DNA of 64,000 nucleotides from assembly GCA_032622095.1 (NCBI GenBank), contig CP136061.1:12355287-12419286 (forward strand), given 5' to 3'. Below the pieces are notes generated by a model. It was given only the letters and a program-made list of their open reading frames with translations, did no database searches and was not told the DNA's origin. Made by a program: the position numbers and the translations under genes. Positions 37,361 to 48,097 of this stretch are shown piece by piece (position 1 is the first letter of the stretch; every line of letters begins with the position of its first letter). The DNA is from Siphonodentalium dalli (lineage: Eukaryota > Mollusca > Scaphopoda > Gadilida > Siphonodentaliidae).

Positions 37361-38266
37361 ACGGCCCCGCGCGAAGTCGACCCCATACGAAGACGACCCC
37401 ATGCGAAGTCGGCCCCAGAGAAGTCGGCCCCATTAATTAGAAGGGATTAAATCGGCTTAATTTTATTGAGATATTGTTTATTTTGTCTAATTGTGAGGTT
37501 CCCAACTAAAATTTGGTTGAGTTAGTGTAGTGTTTGTGTAGGCTAATTGTGAAGTCCGCAATGTTTTCTTAGTTCTAATAACAAAATGATCTTCACTTAT
37601 GGGCAGTCACTGACAGCGGCTCAGTTATAAAAATATGATAGTTGCCGACATACAATGAAAGAAAGCGCTAAGTACTGTTGATTGCTGCTTAGCGAATGAA
37701 GCCATTAGCTCATTATTCTCACTTCGGATTTATAGACGTATATAAGATTAGCCCAGCTATCCGATTTCCATACGGGACAAATTTAGGGAACACATAAACT
37801 TAAACATTAGCAATACAGAAATTAACACCCCAAATGACATACATGTAGAAATGGCAGCCAAATCAATAGATCCGACATAAATAAGGATGCCATTGACACA
37901 GCATGCCCAAAAAAGAAAATAAAGCAAAATACATGGAGAGTATCACGGGGAAACATTAGAATTAATTCACCTCAAACGCAAAACATGCAGACTAATGCAA
38001 AAACTCCCCAGGTAAAGACATCGAATACACGTACAGGCCTAACTATGTATAACAGCGACAGTGATAGCGACGATGACGTTGTTTGAATTTGTTAATTGAA
38101 TTTGTTATTATTATATTTGTCATTATCATTATTATCAGTTTCATATTTCATATCATAAAATAAATAAAGAATGATTTTAAACAATGGTTCTGTTATATAT
38201 GGGGCCGACTTCGCGTGGGGCCGTCTTCGTATTGGGCCGACTTCATGCGGGACCGACTTCTCCTGC
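37361..38266. mobile_element. ~0.9-kb element, CGAAGTCGGCCCC tandem ends
   Basis: Both ends are short tandem arrays of a ~16-bp unit (CGAAGTCGGCCCCA-like; four units each) in opposite orientation: 37,361-37,435 and 38,200-38,263. The interior is AT-rich and carries no recognisable protein. Tandem arrays as terminal inverted repeats recall foldback-type elements. Superfamily unknown. Confidence 0.75.
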
Positions 38267-38276
38267 ATTCGATTGA

Positions 38277-38637
38277 CTACGCTACACTTTAGTTCATGTC
38301 ATGAATCTCTACTCCAGCTGACGCACGCAGAGATCATCGTCACATCGATCCACCAGTACAAAACCCGGGAATAAAATAAATATTTATCGTGGAATCGGGT
38401 CTCAAAAGTCACGTAAATAATGTAATCTTGAGCTGGGAACTTCATGTACCGATGAATAAATCATTAAGCAAAAGGTATGAACAAAGAAATACATAATTCC
38501 CCGCATTATTTTTTCGACTTTATAAGATTCTCTGTCAAAACTTTAAAAAAGTTCCGGGGTCTTGTACTGGTGGAATATGATCTCTACGGACGTCAGCTGG
38601 AGTAGAGATTCATGGCATGATCTACGCTACACTTAAG
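38277..38637. mobile_element. Foldback element M2, internally deleted
   Basis: Short relative of M1. The ends carry CATGAATCTCTACTCCAGCT, CCACCAGTACAA and CC(C/G)GGAA in inverted orientation (38,293-38,400 and 38,530-38,620). The direct repeat CTACGCTACACTT(T/A)AG flanks it (38,277-38,292; 38,622-38,637), a 15-16-bp target duplication with one mismatch. The interior is only ~130 bp. Confidence 0.85.
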
Positions 38638-38683
38638 CTTTCCATCTATATTTTTTACGTATGTATACACACGACTCCTATTC

Positions 38684-39205
38684 CATCACAAGTGGAGCTG
38701 ATGGGGTCGTTGTCATAACGTTTTCTACGTAGATTCACACCGTGTGCATTCCTGTACCAGTATACATAAATGCACACCAGCCTCATGTAATGTCACGTGA
38801 TAGGGGTCATTGCAGTGTTTTCTACATAAATGCACACACACGTGACACGGTGTGGATCATATTTGTAAGTTCATGTTCTTCTGTTCATTGATCAAACAAC
38901 CATGCAGTTCTTGCAGTCCCTGTTTAATACTAAGATCAATATGACCAAAGATCAATTTTATCACCTTGTGACCAATGAACAATTTTATCGCCTTGTGTTT
39001 CATCCTTGTGCTAAAAGAAATGTATGCCTTTATCAGAATTTCGGAAGTTAGTTTCGAATTTAAGCAGATAGCAATTATTTATGGCAACATTTCAATCTCG
39101 CATTGACTGAGACTGGTGTGCATTTATGTATACGGTACATAAATGCAAACGGTGTACATTTATGTATATCAAATTATGACAACGACTCCATCAGCGAAAG
39201 TGGAG
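38684..39205. mobile_element. ~520-bp inverted-repeat element
   Basis: The left segment (GTGGAGCTGATGGGGTCGTT, GTCATAAC, then ATACATAAATGCACACCAG) is matched in reverse complement by 39,105-39,205 (CTGGTGTGCATTTATGTATA.. TGACAACGACTCCATCAGC). Arms ~100 bp. No coding content and no target duplication recognised. Confidence 0.8.
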
Positions 39206-39459
39206 GTAACCAAGGTGAAGGATATGCCACTATTTCGCATCTAAATTGAAACAGCGCTTGATATTAATTTTTTACTCGCGATCTTGCTGCGAGCATGTGC
39301 AGTCCAACTACCGGTTACTACCCAAGAAAAGATTTGTCCCTGCCGAATCTTACGATTGAGTAAACAAATAAATCTAGAGCACTTGTTTAATCGATTGAGG
39401 CTGAATGATGACTTTCCTATAGAACACCAATCTGACGATGATGATTTTGAACTCGATCC

Positions 39460-39862
39460 ATGAATCTCTGATCTAGCTATACCATACTAGATGAATCTCT
39501 GATCTAGCTATACCATACTAGATGAATCTCTGATCTAGCTATACCATACTAGATGAATCTCTGATCTAGCTATACCATACTAGATGAATCTCTGATCTAG
39601 CTATACCATACTAGATGAATCTCTGATCTAGCTATACCATACTAGATGAATCTCTGATCTAGCTATACCATACTAGATGAATCTCTGATCTAGCTATACC
39701 ATACTAGATGAATCTCTGATCTAGCTATACCATACTAGATGAATCTCTGATCTAGCTATACCATACTAGATGAATCTCTGATCTAGCTATACCATACTAG
39801 ATGAATCTCTGATCTAGCTATACCATACTAGATGAATCTCTGATCTAGCTATACCATACTAG
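39460..39862. repeat. 31-bp minisatellite, 13 identical copies
   Basis: Thirteen consecutive, apparently identical units ATGAATCTCTGATCTAGCTA + TACCATACTAG. Perfect homogeneity implies recent expansion or strong conversion. The array merges into the 53-bp units that follow. Confidence 0.97.
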
Positions 39863-40103
39863 ATGAGTTCAATGAGAAAATAAAACCAATCTTTGATCTA
39901 GCTATACCATACTAGATGAGTTCAATGAGAAAATAAAACCAATCTTTGATCTAGCTATACCATACTAGATGAGTTCAATGAGAAAATAAAACCAATCTTT
40001 GATCTAGCTATACCATACTAGATGAGTTCAATGAGAAAATAAAACCAATCTTTGATCTAGCTATACCATACTAGATGAGTTCAATGAGAAAATAAAACCA
40101 ATA
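39863..40103. repeat. 53-bp minisatellite, 4.5 copies
   Basis: Units start at 39,863, 39,916, 39,969, 40,022 and 40,075. They share GATCTAGCTATACCATACTAG with the 31-bp array but add ATGAGTTCAATGAGAAAATA and AAACCAATCTT. All complete units look identical. Confidence 0.97.
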
Positions 40104-40770
40104 AGCCATGCTATAACAACTTCCATGATTCATTTCAACATACTCGCTCTCTCTCTCTCTCTCTCTGTCTCTTTGAAAAACATGGACAAATTAGCCAATT
40201 TCCTATTTAATTGCAGGCGATTTTTTTGTTTAATATGTGTATGCAGTTGTTTGAACTTATATCTATGATTTTGGAAATTATTTGTTCCTGTCATTTCTGA
40301 ATCTAAATTTAATGAATCGTATCAGCACCCCCACTAAAGCTGGGCTTAAAATCCATAAATTTTAGGAGAATTAAAACTTCGCGTTTCTACAAGGAATCAA
40401 GACTTTTTACAAGGATCAAAAGATTCTCATCGAAATTTAGGAAATGGGCCAGCTCGTCCCAGCGCCAACCTGGTCCAGTCGACCTGGGCCAGCTCGGCCT
40501 GAGCCAGCTCGGCCCAAGGGATAATGTCTTATTTAAGTTGTTTTTTCTTGATGTCTTTTTGCTTGCTTTCTCTCTTGCTCTTTTGTCACCTCTCTCTGAG
40601 CCAAAGGATTAATTCAAAAACAAATGAGTAAATAAGCAAGTCAGTTAAAATATTCGTTTTAATAAAAAATGACAGTAGAACAACTTATAATATCTTAGTT
40701 TTGCTGCATTTGTATACTATATGTTTTGCGTTATGGTCTCCTAGAAAGCTCCAGTTTTAAATTTATCTTT
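40104..40770. other. Unassigned; (CT)n at 40,148
   Basis: A (CT) microsatellite of ~11 repeats at 40,147-40,168 and a short GGCCAGCTCG-like repeat at 40,448-40,508. No gene. Confidence 0.6.
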
Positions 40771-42204
40771 ATAGTATTTGAAAGTTGTATGGGGAGGTGT
40801 TTTGCACGGTGGAACATATAGGAAAATTATAGCTGTTTTTCTGTTTCAATGATGTCAGAGAGTTTGGAGTTTGGGTTTGGGAAGATCCCCCCGGGAAGAT
40901 TTGAAAGGGCTGTAAGCCCTCTCCTACAACCCACGGTTGAGTGATATAGTGCCGCTGAAGAGCGTTTGTTGAGTTTGGTTGTGAGTGTTTTCTAGTCGTT
41001 TGATGCTTGCTTGTGGAGTTTGGGTTACATGCCACCCTGGCAGGAAGCAAAGCCCCCCCCCCATTCCAAAAGCGGACCAGCGAGAAGACTTACCTTGATT
41101 GTAATACGAGTTCTGTTTGTTTAACTTAGTTGATATCTTTTTATTTAGTGGTTTGTTGTAAACTAGTGTCCAAGTTGGTGCATTCTTGAACTCCGTTGCC
41201 TTAGTCTGTTGTATTCAGGGCTTATACTACGGGCTCAACTCTAGGAAGGGTGTGCAATGCCGGCCGGTTGACTTAAGGTCGGTCGGGGCTCCCCAACTCT
41301 CGGTGGTGCAATGCCCGCCTTACACTCCTGTGTGAGTCTCAGAGCCCGTTGACCTGGTTGTGTTGTTGCACAGATGAGGACGCAGCTGAGGCCAGACTGT
41401 TGGTGATATGTCTCTGAAGGTTGGGTACCGAATGTTTTTGCTAGTATTGTATCTTCGTGTATGTACGGGTGTGGTTGAGAGCATGTGTTTAAATTTGTAT
41501 ATGTGGTTGTAAGTCAGTTGAGGGAGATTATATTGATAGCTTATACTGCGACCACACAGGCAAACAACTAACAACGCATAAAGGCAGGCTCGGAATATTC
41601 TTGTGCCAGCCTGTACACATTGTATTTGGTGTGCGGGGTAATTCAATAAGTTTTATATTAAAGAGTTAGCAGATTAGTCATTTTGAAAGAGATAATTACT
41701 CAATGGCTTATAATACGGCCACCAAAAGGGTATCTATGCCGCCCGAGGACATTCATCAGCGCCCAAGGAGCCATCTAGGGCCGGAGCCCGCTGCCCTACG
41801 TTTTAATATTATGTTAGTCTTGTTAGACGGTCGATATTGCGGATGTTGCATACATGGGTTAGTACATACCCAAAAGGTTGTTTAAGCTGAGTATTACCAG
41901 TGGGTTTTATTGAGGGCTTGCTTTACTGCAGAGAGGGCGTGGCCAATTCACTGTGATATCCTGTCGATGAGCAGTACATCTCATCGAGCCCTGTTGAAAC
42001 ATAATTCATAATTACATGTCCTCCTGGTGGGGCTGACTCGATAATGTGATGTCTACTTGTATACTTACTTTCCTTTTGATTGAACTGGGTTAGTAACTTA
42101 ATCGACCTAGCGTTTTATGAGTTTTATGAGATAAGTCCATTTATTTATGTTGATTGGGAAATGTTCGTTGAATTGGGGGAGTGATGGCATGACCATTGAG
42201 GGGT
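40771..42204 (-). other. Possible LINE 3' region downstream of RT
   Basis: More GC-rich than its surroundings and lies immediately 3' of the reverse-transcriptase pseudogene on the minus strand. The open frames (40,769-41,050 and 41,320-41,646, minus) have no recognisable domain. I infer that this may be the 3' untranslated region of the LINE, but no poly(A) tail or 3' microsatellite marks its end. It could be unrelated sequence. Confidence 0.35.
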
Positions 42205-43146
42205 TTATTCCGGTGAACCAGAACCAACTTCGCCTCGCCGGCCAGCTGCTTTTGTTTTGTCTTTGGTGAGTAATGTTTTCCTAAGTTCTAGTTCGTCGAC
42301 TAAAGTACTGCCTTGTAGTCTTATAAGACTGTTTGCGGCTAGTACTTGTAATCTGACGCGGATAGTTGGTATATCGGCTGTATCATGTAACGTTCTGATG
42401 GGGGTACGTATGTTTTCCTGAAGGGCCATTTTTAATGTTTTATTCTGTATAATTTGGAGTTTGTTGAGTGTGGATTTGGGAAGATCGGCTATTATTATGG
42501 CCCCATATTCCATAATTGGTCGTATAAATTGCTTATAAAGTTTAATCAGGGTTTCTGGATTGAGTCCCCATGAGGTGCCCCTGAGCATCCTTAATAGCCC
42601 AATTCTTTGGGAGGCCCTGGTCGAAATGTTTTAATATGGGGGTGAAAAGATAATCTGTTGTCGAGGGTTATGCCTAATAGAGTTGCTTCCTGGGTTTGTT
42701 CGAAAGTTTCCCCAAAGATGGACAAGTTTTATAATAGTTTGCTTTTAGTTTTTTTTCTACTAAATACAATTAACTGAGTTTTTTTGGCATTGAGTTTGAT
42801 GCGCCATTTGGAACACCATACTTCCAGGTCATTAAGTTGTTTTTGTAATCTTAATTCCAACGTTTTGGGGTTCCCCCCGGTGGTCCAAAGGCCCAGATCG
42901 TCGGCAAATTGTGATATTTGTATGTTATGAAGTGGATTGTGGGGGATGTCATTGACGTATATTAGGAAAAGTAGCGGGCTTAGGACCGACCCTTGAGGAG
43001 TACCTGCTTTGAGATCAACATTGTCTGAGATTTCGTCACCCACCCTAACTTTGATAGATCTTTGCATGAGAAATGATGATATGAGTCGTAACATTTTGGT
43101 GGGTATGTCGGTGGTTGTTTTTAGTTTGTAGCGAAGGCCATGATGT
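42205..43146 (-). pseudogene. Decayed non-LTR retrotransposon RT (Jockey/I-like)
   Basis: Reading leftward from 43,146, the frame gives HHGLRYKL, then GTPQGSVLSPLLF and YVND, the finger/palm block. Next comes FADD (catalytic Asp pair; variant of YADD), then NAKKTQLIVFS. After a stop near 42,730 the frame resumes with GETFEQTQEATLLGITLD and FHPHI. A frameshift near 42,620 leads to RMLRGTSWGLNPETLIKLY, FIRPIMEYG and LQIIQNKTLK, ending at 42,205. These are the thumb-side motifs of LINE reverse transcriptases. One stop and one frameshift make it inactive. The N-terminal half and endonuclease are missing: the frame meets a TGA and then a 53-bp minisatellite. Confidence 0.88.
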
Positions 43147-43173
43147 CAGATAATCATGGCACTGCTTATATAC

Positions 43174-43705
43174 TGTTAGTGAAAGTGATTATCTATCACA
43201 CGTTCTGAAGCCACCTCACCCTCTGATGTTAGTGAAAGTGATTATCTATCACACGTTCTGAAGCCACCTCACCCTCTGATGTTAGTGAAAGTGTTTATCT
43301 ATCACACGTTCTGAAGCCACCTCACCCTCTGATGTTAGTGAAAGTGATTAGCTATCACACGTTCTGAAGCCACCTCACCCTCTGATGTTAGTGAAAGTGA
43401 TTATCTATCACACGTTCTGAAGCCACCTCACCCTCTGATGTTAGTGAAAGTGATTATCTATCACACGTTCTGAAGCCACCTCACCCTCTGATGTTAGTGA
43501 AAGTGATTATCTATCACACGTTCTGAAGCCACCTCACCCTCTGATGTTAGTGAAAGTGATTATCTATCACACGTTCTGAAGCCACCTCACCCTCTGAAGT
43601 TAATGAAAGTGATTATCTATCACACGTTCTGAAGCCACCTCACCCTCTGATGTTAGTGAAAGTGATTATCTATCACACGTTCTGAAGCCACCTCACCCTC
43701 TGAAG
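43174..43705. repeat. 53-bp minisatellite, 10 copies
   Basis: Ten highly similar units of TGTTAGTGAAAGTGATTATC + TATCACACGTTCTGAAGCC + ACCTCACCCTCTGA. It starts ~28 bp beyond the broken 5' end of the LINE remnant. Few differences exist between units (TTATC/TTAGC, TGATG/TGAAG). Confidence 0.97.
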
Positions 43706-44334
43706 TTTGAGGTGTGATTAGCCGACTGGTTACTGTGTAAACAACCTGCTTCTATCAAGTTGTTTTAATAGGAATAGGGACAATAATGGCTTCTAAGGGT
43801 TTCGCAAAATTAACCCAGAGAGAGAATAAGAGATAGTGAAAACAGTTGATTATTGTTATTTATGAATTCGCCGGTTTCTCGTTCAAACCGACTGGGTAAA
43901 TATTATCTTTGTAAACAAACGTGCCTAAAGTAGTTTAAATGTCAAAATTGATGGACATAACTCTGAAAATATCATCATCTGAACTTAAGAAATTAGTATA
44001 TTAATATATATTGACTTAACACAAATTTAATACCCGGGCCCTGGGATGAGCTGGCCCGGATAAAAAATTTAAGGCATTTAAAGTCAGGGTCTGTATGAAA
44101 ATTTCAAGAACATATTGTATCTTTGAAAGTAGTTTAATACTGTCTGCGCTGGAGTTTTCATAATGGCAGGAATGCATGTACATCAGTGTGTCGAAACAAC
44201 AAGCTAGCATATTAGCAAGAATACTCATTGTGGGGTCCCATTCCTTTAGCATGTTTCAATCTTGTTTTATTTCAGTCTTAATTTGTGCAATATATATATA
44301 TAGGGTTTCAATATTCTCTGAGAGCCAAACCGAG
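43706..44334. other. Unassigned sequence
   Basis: No recognisable gene or repeat. The minus-strand frame at 44,016-44,252 has no motif. Confidence 0.45.
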
Positions 44335-45560
44335 GCGGCAATTTTTATACACCCGTTTGAAAAAACAGTTGTATTATGTAAATGGGTTATCCGTCCATCT
44401 GTCCGTCGTCCTCCGTCCGCTTTTAGTTTCCGGATGATAACTTTAGATTGAATCAAGTGAACTGAACCAAATTTGGTATGTTAGTTAACACACCAAAATA
44501 CAGATCAAGTACGAATATGGGTTTCGTCCGGATGATTTTGACTGAGTTATGCCCCTTTTTCGACTAAGATTTTACCTGATTTGCAGTTTCCGGATGATAA
44601 CTTTAGATTGAATAAAGTGAACTGAATCAAATTGGTATATTAGTTTACCACACCAAAATACAGATCAAGTTCGAATATGGGTTTCATCCGCAATATTTTG
44701 ATCATTGAGTTATGCAGTCCTTTTAATTAGGAAAAATACCCCTAGGCAAAATTTTCGTCCTAGGCAAATTACCTAGGCAGTTTTGAAAATGCTTTAAAAT
44801 CATGTTAGTTACATCGTGATCAGGTGAATATCTTGAGGACACAGTCCACTACACACAGCAAACTGCATACATTTATGATAATTGAATGTATAACTTGTCA
44901 ATTTGTCTAACATATGATACTATGTTTGATTATTACATGCATTTTAAAATTTCATATACTTGAGTTGACTTGTATCATGATTCATCACACCCACATGATC
45001 CCACATGAACATAATCCCATTTAATGCTTTCAGTGTTTTTATTTCTTGTAAATTATGTTCACATTTCTTTAATCCTTAATATTAAGGACAAAACTGATGC
45101 CATTGTGAAAACATCCAGATGATATCGCGAATCGAGATCGATAAATTCAGCACCCAAAGAAACGTACATACATGTACTACGAAAAGCGTGTACCGCCAAA
45201 CATCCGGTCATTAGAAACTTACTATTAAACCGCGTACCGTTTTCGCCGATTCGTGGTATTGACGATCGGTGATTTATTTCTATTTTTGCCGGCGGGTCAA
45301 TAAAATGTTTAGGGTTACATGCAAAATATAGGATCGGTCTGGAAACCCAAACCAAAAGACTTTTTTTCTTTGGCCTGATAAGAAATGTCGACACTCACCT
45401 CGAAAGTTGAAAACTTCTCCCTCGGCAAAAAAAATGCCGATGCAAAATCGTAATCTCCTCGGCTCGTCCTCGGCAGTGCCGAATGCCGAGGGCTAATTAA
45501 AAGGACTGGTTATGTATAACCCTTTTTCGACTTAATTATAGATCATATTTTGCGCTTAAG
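44335..45560 (-). repeat. S repeat, inverted copy, interrupted
   Basis: Contains TTTTTATACACCCGTTTGAA, CCGTCCATCTGTCCGTCG, TTTCCGGATGATAACTTTAG and GAGTTATGCCCCTTTTTCGA. These are the reverse complements of landmarks in 18,291-19,345. It is split at 44,714/45,509 by a DNA transposon, after which CCCTTTTTCGACTTA resumes. Confidence 0.8.
44715..45508. mobile_element. 794-bp DNA transposon, CAGTCCTTTTAATTAG ends
   Basis: Perfect 16-bp terminal inverted repeats, CAGTCCTTTTAATTAG at 44,715 and its complement ending at 45,508. The flanking direct repeat GTTATG (44,709-44,714; 45,509-45,514) is a 6-bp target duplication and interrupts the S repeat. A 111-codon minus-strand frame (45,059-45,394) lies inside but I recognise no transposase motif. 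CAG-type ends recall hAT or CACTA-like superfamilies. A 6-bp duplication is atypical for both, so classification stays open. Confidence 0.87.
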
Positions 45561-45894
45561 TGCAAATAAAAATTCATATGCATTGATCCCCCCCTGAATT
45601 AATTTTAAATGGCACAGCCCTAAACACATCACTCAAGTGTATACAGGCCCACCATATGAGGGAATCGATCCTCCAGTAACCCCTAATTCCCTTTTTATGG
45701 CCATGGAAATGGTATATATCTCTGCAGGAGATGTCCCTTTAATAAAATATACTAGATCTATGGGAGTGAGGCACCAATTCTTGGGACACCAGGGACAGAG
45801 ATGCCGATATGCATATGGAAATATAATTTTTCTTCAATTTTAATATACTATGAGATGGACTCAATCATTCACAATCAGAGAGAAGTAAGGGAGT
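45561..45894. other. Unassigned sequence
   Basis: No gene or repeat recognised. A short frame at 45,637-45,843 has no motif. Confidence 0.4.
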
Positions 45895-46075
45895 GTCAGG
45901 TATTTGCACTTAAGCGCAAATGATTTACGCTTAAATGCGAATGATTTGTGCTTAAGCGCAAATAAATTGATAGTCATATATTTGCGCAAATGATTTGTGC
46001 TTAAGCGGAAATTATTTGCACTTAAGCACAAATGAATTACGCTTAAGCGCAAAAAAATGCCCTTAAGTGCAAATA
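45895..46075. repeat. Short repeats of TTGCGCTTAAGCGCAA type
   Basis: About ten degenerate units around GCTTAAGCGCAAATGATTTG, many locally palindromic (GCGCTTAAGCGC-like). A single unit also occurs at 45,553. Confidence 0.85.
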
Positions 46076-46101
46076 AATAATAAATGTGAAAAGGGTAATA
46101 A

Positions 46102-46260
46102 GTTTAACACTTTTTATACTAAGCATAATTGATGAGTAGTTATCCCATAGGAAATGTTCAGATAATAAGTTTAACCCTTTCCATACTAAAGCATCATTGA
46201 TGAGTAGCTATCATATAGGATATGTTCAGATAATAAGTTTAACCCTTTCTTTACTAAAGT
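46102..46260. repeat. 67-bp tandem repeat, 2.3 copies
   Basis: GTTTAACCCTTTCCATACTA and ATTGATGAGTAGCTATC recur at 46,102, 46,169 and 46,237. Confidence 0.9.
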
Positions 46261-46299
46261 ATTATATCTGTCATCTGCTTGTATTTCCTGAACACCCCT

Positions 46300-47925
46300 C
46301 TAGATATATAACAGACCAATCGAATGTAACCTCCAGATATATAACAGACCAATCGAATGTAACCTCCAGATATATAACAGACCAATCGAATGTAACCTCC
46401 AGATATATAACAGACCAATCGAATGTAACCTCCAGATATATAACAGACCAATCGAATGTAACCTCCAGATATATAACAGACCAATTAAATGTAACCTCCA
46501 GATATATAACAGACCAATCGAATGTAACCTCCAGATATATAACAGACCAATCGAATGTAACCTCCAGATATATAACAGACCAATCGAATGTAACCTCCAG
46601 ATATATAACAGACCAATTAAATGTAACCTCCAGATATATAACAGACCAATCGAATGTAACCTCCAGATATATAACAGACCAATCGAATGTAACCTCCAGA
46701 TATATAACAGACCAATCGAATGTAACCTCCAGATATATAACAGACCAATCGAATGTAACCTCCAGATATATAACAGACCAATCGAATGTAACCTCCAGAT
46801 ATATAACAGACCAATCGAATGTAACCTCCAGATATATAACAGACCAATCGAATGTAACCTCCAGATATATAACAGACCAATTGAATGTAACCTCCAGATA
46901 TATAACAGACCAATCGAATGTAACCTCCAGATATATAACAGACCAATCGAATGTAACCTCCAGATATATAACAGACCAATCGAATGTAACCTCCAGATAT
47001 ATAACAGACCAATTAAATGTAACCTCCAGATATATAACAGACCAATCGAATGTAACCTCGAGATATATAACAGACCAATCGAATGTAACCTTGAGATATA
47101 TAACAGACCAATCGAATATAACCTCCAGATATATAACAGACCAATCCAATGTAACCTCGAGATATAGAACAGACCAATCGAATGTAACCTCCAGATATAT
47201 AACAGACCAATCGAATGTAACCACCAGATATATAACAGACCAATCAGTGTTCGCGCTGTCGGTAGCCAATTTAGCCAATGGCTAATCTTTTTCGAATTTG
47301 GCTAATAAAAATTTCATTTGGCTAAAATTTTGGCTAAACTTTTTTTGCCCCAAATGGAGACCGAAAGCATAGAGTCGTAAAGCTAATTAATACGTAATCA
47401 AACTTCACGGGACGGGTAAGCTCTAACATTTAACCAGCCTAATCGTCAATACGCATAAGCTGTACACTGGTTATGTAATTGATTAAGCCGTCTTGATAAG
47501 ATAAAACACATAAATCCTTTGTTCATTATAGAAGAGCAGTTCTTAATCAATGGTTGCGTAATCTGCATCCCGTTTAAAAAACTGGCTTCTCACCATAAAA
47601 GTGTCAACGACATAGAGTTATTACAATTAGCTTAGCAGATTTATGCAGGCTTTTTTGCGTATTGTTCGATGTGAAATCCCGTCATATTCTATATTAATTT
47701 TTATGAATTTTATGAAGCAAATATTTTTGTCATTAATTGTGAACCGCCCAGAAAATGAGGATTTAATTTGGCCAAAAACATTTAGCTAAAGTTTTTTTCA
47801 TTTGGCTAATAAAATATATTTCGGTCCAGCGCGAACACTGAGACCAATCGAATGTAACCTCGAGATATATAACAGACCAATCGAATGTAACCTCGAGATA
47901 TATAACAGACCAATCGAATGTAGAC
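46300..47925. repeat. 33-bp minisatellite II, about 31 copies, interrupted
   Basis: Units TCCAGATATATAACAGACCA + ATCGAATGTAACC, 28-29 copies to 47,244, then ~2.5 copies from 47,841 after a transposon insertion. The right-hand copies share CTCGAGATATATAAC, the variant also seen near 47,060-47,165. The 33-bp period yields a 362-codon plus frame and a 335-codon minus frame, which are mirror artefacts. Confidence 0.97.
47245..47840. mobile_element. 596-bp non-autonomous hAT-like transposon
   Basis: Terminal inverted repeats CAGTGTTCGCGCTG are perfect over 14 bp at both ends. The element is flanked by the exact 8-bp duplication AGACCAAT (47,237-47,244; 47,841-47,848), which is single in each minisatellite unit. 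An 8-bp duplication plus CAGTG ends fits the hAT superfamily. The interior repeats TTTGGCTAA near both ends and has no transposase frame. A related fragment is at 57,025-57,110. Confidence 0.92.
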
Positions 47926-48097
47926 TTGAATAACTCTGGCAGCAAGTGGAGCGAACAAGTCAGATTTCATTTGGCTCAATTAGTTCCTTGTTGTCAGAGC
48001 GTCAACACGAGTGAGTTGTGCGGTCGCGACATCGGTTGTAACTGCCCTGGTGGGGACGCCAGACTGAGATGGTTTTGGATTAGGCTCAGGACGGATT

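Noticed and set aside
43174-43705. CTGATGTTAGTGAAAG in each 53-bp unit as a possible hammerhead core
   Set aside because: The conserved A after CUGAUG is replaced by U and there is no stem II, so it does not meet the consensus.
46197-47285. 362-codon plus and 335-codon minus frames over the second 33-bp array
   Set aside because: Both strands are open over the same repeat, the hallmark of a stop-free unit of 3n length. The array is also interrupted by a transposon.
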